A stretch of 64,000 bases of DNA, taken from assembly GCA_003008705.1 (NCBI GenBank), contig PDUO01000009.1:434001-498000 (forward strand), read 5' to 3'. A program made the translations under genes and the position numbers. This document shows positions 59,658 to 64,000 of the stretch, one piece after another (the stretch's first letter is position 1; each line of letters starts with the position of its first letter). The notes under the pieces are model-generated. The model was not told where the DNA came from. It ran no database searches and saw only the letters and a list, made by a program, of their open reading frames with translations. The stretch comes from Pezicula radicicola (lineage: Eukaryota > Ascomycota > Leotiomycetes > Helotiales > Dermateaceae).

Positions 59658-60077
59658 TTCTCCCGTGGTGCGGTGACAACTCAGACATATATTTGATATA
59701 TGGGATTATACTAAGCATACTTGCATACGTTGCAGTGATTAACTTCAAAATTTATACAATTTCCTTAAGCTTATTTGACATACATCGTCCCAAGCTTGGC
59801 ATCTTCCGCCAGTCTCAAAAAACTACCAATCTCTAAAGTACCACCCCATAGATTGATCAGCTCTGGCAGATTACCAACCCCAAGAGATGATGGGATTTAG
59901 ACACATCGTCTATGTCTATATGTCCGTACTAGTTGAACGCAAGTCTCAAATGCGTTACCAAAATTGACAAATACTTCTTCAATGAGAATTATCGGCAAAT
60001 GTCTGGCAAAAATTGGATCCGAACACACTTGTCACAAGATAAGATCTCCATTGTTGGATTTTATTATTTGAATTCCA
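59658..60077. other. short intergenic region
   Basis: 3' ends of two convergent genes. Nothing else is seen. Confidence 0.5.
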
Positions 60078-60914
60078 TTAAGTCAACGCTTCTTCCACTT
60101 GTCTCAAAGCCGTCATCTCAACATCACTCTTGGTGCCCTCAACGTTCACCAAAACGATATCCGTCTGCTCGGATAGTCAGCATCACGATTCAGCAATTCG
60201 GGATTTGATATATGGCCCATGAGTCTTTCTACATACTTCTGCATCACTTGGAACCTCCAAAGCTTCAAATTGACTTCGCACCAGGGCAGCCGGCATATAG
60301 TGGCCTTGTCGCATCATGACTCTTTTGGTCAGAACTTCTTCTGGCGCATGCAAATAGATGAAATGGACTTGAACCCCTGATCGGACACGGTCTACCGACC
60401 TTAAGATGTTGCGGTATCTTGCCTTGAGTGCCGAGCATGTTACTACCACGCCGGAATGTGTGCTGGGTGACCCCGTCCGCATTGTACTGAGCGATTGTAG
60501 TGCTGCATCACGCAAAGTCGCCAGCCAGTCCCACCGATCCGCATCTGTCAATGGCTGACCCATTGCCATATTTTTGACGTTCTCTGGAGAATGAAACTAT
60601 TCGGAAGAAAAGTCAATACAAGTCTGCAATGCTGTTTGAAATTCCTTAGTGGCAAGAATGAACGAGGGAAAGCATGAGGGGGCTTCACGCACAAGGTCAC
60701 CTTCAAGCAGAGGAATGTTCAATGCTGTCGCTATGTAGGCTGCAACCGTGCTCTTGCCGCACCCTGCTGGACCCGTGATGTACCATATATGCTGACTAGC
60801 TGCTGGGATCGTCACTCTCGACGGTTCTTGCAATGCGGATCGAGCTTGAGGGGGTTGCAGCGCCATGAGATCTGTTTGCGATGTTGGAGAGTTAACGAAA
60901 TATATATGCTGCAA
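60078..60914 (-). CDS. gluconokinase-type carbohydrate kinase
   Basis: P-loop kinase that phosphorylates gluconate to 6-phosphogluconate. The model is 60914-60693, 60596-60237 and 60167-60078, giving 223 residues. The Walker A motif GPAGCGKST is at residues 48-56. Intron 1 joins LLEGDL to FHSPENVKNMAMGQPLTDADRWDWL, the gluconokinase signature. Later come VVTCSALKARYRNILR, VHFIYLHAPEEVLTKRVMMRQGHYMP and SQFEALEVP. Reading straight on from there gives an unrelated tail. A third exon after a GTATGT donor gives TDIVLVNVEGTKSDVEMTALRQ, the expected end. The start could also be the ATG at 60866. The second acidic residue of the usual EGDD motif is leucine here. It may be a cluster member or a bystander. 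Confidence 0.9.
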
Positions 60915-61658
60915 GGCTTGAAGTCTTGGAGTTATAAAAATTAAGTTATTAAATGAACGTATTTGTGTTTAAAACGGCACAGATTCGTTGTATATCAAGG
61001 GCATATACCACGGCACTTCCAGATGCAGTTTTCAGGGTTAACAGCAAGGATGCACTTGCAGTGAAAACATCATACCCGAACCGTGACCAAAGTCGTCCTC
61101 CGTCCTCCATCCTCCGGAAACCAACCTGATGCCTCTCTCAAAATGTTCCCCGTAAGAACGGGACGGGACTCCACTGTCCATCAATGGAGCTATGCCATAG
61201 TTGGAGCGAGCAAGTTTTGGTCGGCTAAGTGGGGAGTTGAGCTCCATTTGATGAGCGGAAATCTTAGCATCACAACTTCATAAGTTCTCTGCAACATGGG
61301 GAGGAGGGCAGGTTTCCGGTGGTGGAGACCATGCTGTAATGTGGGTCTGTTGCTGTGTTGCTTGCTAGCTGCTGTCTCCTTTTCCGTTAGCGAGGTATTT
61401 CCGACCCTCGCCTTTTCCAGCGTGTTCAGTAAATCCAGGTCTTTGCGAAGACAAAAACAAAAATGAGAAGGAAGACCAATTAAAATCACCCACCGATCTG
61501 CAGGCAAATCTTGAAGAAGGATAGAGGATCGAAGGGCTTCATTCTTTACATATCCACCACCTGCCTCGACGTGAATCTTAAAATCACATCATTAATTAGA
61601 CTTAGCAGACACGAAAACCTGGAGTCTATCTCATCGCTGACTGCAAACCTGATCAAAC
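60915..61658. other. divergent promoter region of gluconokinase and A-T-R enzyme
   Basis: Contains both promoters. Short frames here are not convincing. Confidence 0.45.
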
Positions 61659-64000
61659 ATGTTATCTGTGCAAACTCCTTCATCAATCTTTACAACTCCG
61701 AAAGAGGAGCCATGTTCGGCCGTGGTTGAAGTCAATGAGGAGCCTCAAACAATTGATGAACTCATCCGATTCAGAGCGGCTCAGACTCCAGACCAAGCCA
61801 TTGTATCATATCCTTCTTCCGGTATCGAATATGTGGACTACACAATGCAACAGCTGGATATATTTGCCAGCCGGGCTGCGCAATTTTTAAGCAGCCGTCT
61901 CCCACAACGACATACTTCTGCCACAAAACCATCGGTGGTTGGTCTGCTAGGTCCATCAGATATCGATTATTTGATTACCACATTGGCTATCACGAAGCTC
62001 GGGCACAGCGTACTTTTCCTGTCTACTAGAATCTCCAAAGAGGCGTACACATCATTACTGCAAGCGACCAAATCGCAGCATCTGATTATCCATGAAAACT
62101 TTGCTTCCGTCACCGAGCAAATTAAAAAAGATTTACCCTCACTGCAAGTAGACTCAATTATACATGCTTCAACATACAATGTCTCTGTCCCGTTGGTGGG
62201 CAACACGCTGCTACTCCCCGGACTCGACACCCGCGAAGAAGCAAACAACATTGCCTGGATTATCCATTCGAGTGGATCGACAGGTCTACCAAAACCCATT
62301 TTCCAGACTCACAAGGCGGCTGTAAGGAATTATGCAAGCAACATGAATATGCGAGGCTTTATCACCCTCCCATTATATCATGCCCACGGCATCAGCAGTC
62401 TATTCCGAGCTATTCATTCTAGAAAGCAGATTCATCTCTATAATGCCGACTTGCCATTAACTAAAGATTACCTGGTCGAGATTATGACCCGGTACAATTT
62501 CGAAATTTTTTATGGTGTACCATACGCTCTCAAGCTGCTCGCAGAGAACGAAGAAGGCATAGTTCCACTTACCAAATGTAAAGTTGTTATGTTTGGTGGC
62601 TCCGCCTGCCCTGATAATCTTGGTAACAAGCTTGTTGACCATGGAGTCAACCTGATCAGCCACTACGGAACGACTGAGACCGGACAGTTGATGACCTCCT
62701 TCCGACCTGAGGGAGACAAAGCATGGGATTACGTCCGTCCATCCGAGGCTCTGAAGCCATTCCTAAGATTTGAGGAGCGAAGTCCAGGACTGTTTGAGCT
62801 GATCTGTCTTGATGGTTGGCCATCAAAGGTCGCTACAAACAGGCTGGATGGATCCTACGCAACAAAGGATCTGTTCCAGAAGCACCCAACGATCGAAGGC
62901 TACAAGTACTTCGCGCGACTGGACGACACCTTGGTTTTGGTCAACGGGGAGAAGGTAAATCCCTTAACTATGGAGGGAAGGATCAGAGAGCACCCATGGG
63001 TGTCAGAAGCTGTTGTGGTTGGAGCTGGAAAGACACATTGTGGCTTGATGATCATCCCAGCTCCAGTAGCTGAGAATCATACCGATGAAAGCATCCTCGA
63101 CAAGATTTGGCCTTCCGTAAATGCAGTCAACACCTCTGCTCCAGCATATGCCAATATTTCTCGTGAGATGGTTCAAATTCTCAGAGTAGAAACAGATTAC
63201 CCAAGGACAGATAAGGGTACAGTAATACGTGCAGCGTTCTACAGAAACTTTGCTACCCAGATTGAGAATGCCTATGAAGAGAAGATGGCATCAGCCGACA
63301 CTCCAATGTTGTCCGAGAGCGATCTTCTGGAACTGGTCAGGAAGGAAGTCTTGAATGTTGTAAACATAGGTGTATCAAGTCTCACAAATGACATGGACTT
63401 CTTCACCATCGGTATGGACTCTCTTCAGGCGACACGGCTACGAACATCTCTTGTAAAACAAGTCAACACTCGAGGACAAAGACTAGGATTAAACGTTGTC
63501 TTCGACTATCCAAGCATAACTCGTCTCACACAATATCTCCTGACTTTACAGTCAGGGGCCACGGCGGAGACGAAATCAGTCGAAGCTCAAATGAAGGAGT
63601 TGATTGAGAAGTATGGGACGTTTAAACAACATATCCCGATTGTCAAAAATGTTAGAACTCATACAATTGTGAGTTATAAGCCATAAATATATTGAGTGTT
63701 CAATGCTAATGAAACGTTCAGGTCCTTACTGGTACTACGGGATCACTTGGCGCACACGTAGCAGCAAAGTTATCCTCCCGCTCAGACGTCTCAAAAATAT
63801 ACTGCTTGGTGAGGGCAAAGAGTGATGAGGATGGACAGGCAAGAATCTTAGCATCTCTAAGAGAACGAGAAGTATACGATGCCATGACTGAAGAACAGAA
63901 CTCAAAGCTCGTCATTCTCGCATCCAAATTCTCGGCTTCGCAGTTAGGTCTTAGTAGCGAAAGATATGAAGAGATCGTCTCAGAAGTAACCGACATTATC
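61659..64000 (+). CDS. NRPS-like adenylation-thiolation-reductase enzyme (A-T-R), cut by window end
   Basis: Carboxylic-acid-reductase-like enzyme: ATP activates a carboxylic acid, the acid is loaded on a phosphopantetheine carrier, and NADPH releases it as an aldehyde or alcohol. Exon 1 is 61659-63668 (670 codons). A 53-base intron follows, and exon 2 runs from 63722 to the edge (codon 763). The adenylation domain has HSSGSTGLPKP (203-213), the YGTTETG core (336-342), YFARLDDTLVLVNGEKV and the final lysine region near DKGTVIRAAFYRN. The carrier domain has DFFTIGMDSLQATR with serine 588 for the cofactor. The reductase domain starts after the intron with VLTGTTGSLGAH, the Rossmann NADP site, and reads on intact. 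There is no condensation domain. Relatives reduce aryl acids or alpha-amino acids; the substrate here cannot be read by eye. Confidence 0.94.

Noticed and set aside
1..64000. CRISPR arrays, bacterial operons, phage or plasmid features.
   Set aside because: No regularly spaced repeats. Genes have spliceosomal introns and fungal families throughout, so these classes do not apply.

Overview
The window is nuclear DNA of a filamentous ascomycete (Pezizomycotina). The genes are interrupted by 44-140 base GT..AG introns (two longer ones occur), with fungal branch points such as CTAAC and CTGAC. The gene families are typical of these fungi: HET domain, LaeA-like methyltransferase, laccase, Zn2Cys6 regulators, Dal5-type transporters and an A-T-R reductase. 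One end is a retrotransposon destroyed by repeat-induced point mutation (RIP). Several hypothetical proteins resemble families I associate with Leotiomycetes (Botrytis/Sclerotinia relatives), but the species cannot be fixed from the sequence. Exon coordinates below were worked out by hand from reading frames and splice signals.

Layout. 1-4.7 kb: minus-strand Ty3/gypsy element almost free of CpA and TpG, with protease, reverse transcriptase and RNase H still traceable. 6.3-8.2 kb: broken HET gene with a RIP-type stop. 9.0-11.2 kb: secreted L-amino-acid-oxidase-like flavoenzyme. 13.6-14.7 kb: LaeA-like methyltransferase. 16.0-16.2 kb: foldback (MITE-like) repeat. 17.6-20.3 kb: a Zn2Cys6 regulator divergent from the diphthamide gene DPH1. 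21.9-24.8 kb: SPX-domain phosphate transporter. 25.6-26.2 kb: small eight-cysteine secreted protein. 27.0-27.9 kb: GNAT acetyltransferase. 29.9-31.7 kb: laccase. 33.4-34.0 kb: small secreted protein. 34-38 kb: gene-free and AT-rich. 38.2-43.6 kb: an F-box-like protein and a fungal transcription-factor-domain protein. 44.2-45.0 kb: divergent complex I PSST/NDUFS7 subunit. 45.3-46.6 kb: cysteine-rich F-box-like protein.

48.8-64 kb is the densest part and may be a functional cluster: Dal5-type MFS transporter, putative cyclase (PF04199 type), second MFS transporter, aldo/keto reductase, Zn2Cys6 regulator, gluconokinase, and an adenylation-thiolation-reductase enzyme cut by the right window edge. 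Two importers around a hydrolase, plus a reductase, a regulator and a carboxylate-activating reductase, would suit uptake and conversion of an organic acid. That link is inference from gene order only.
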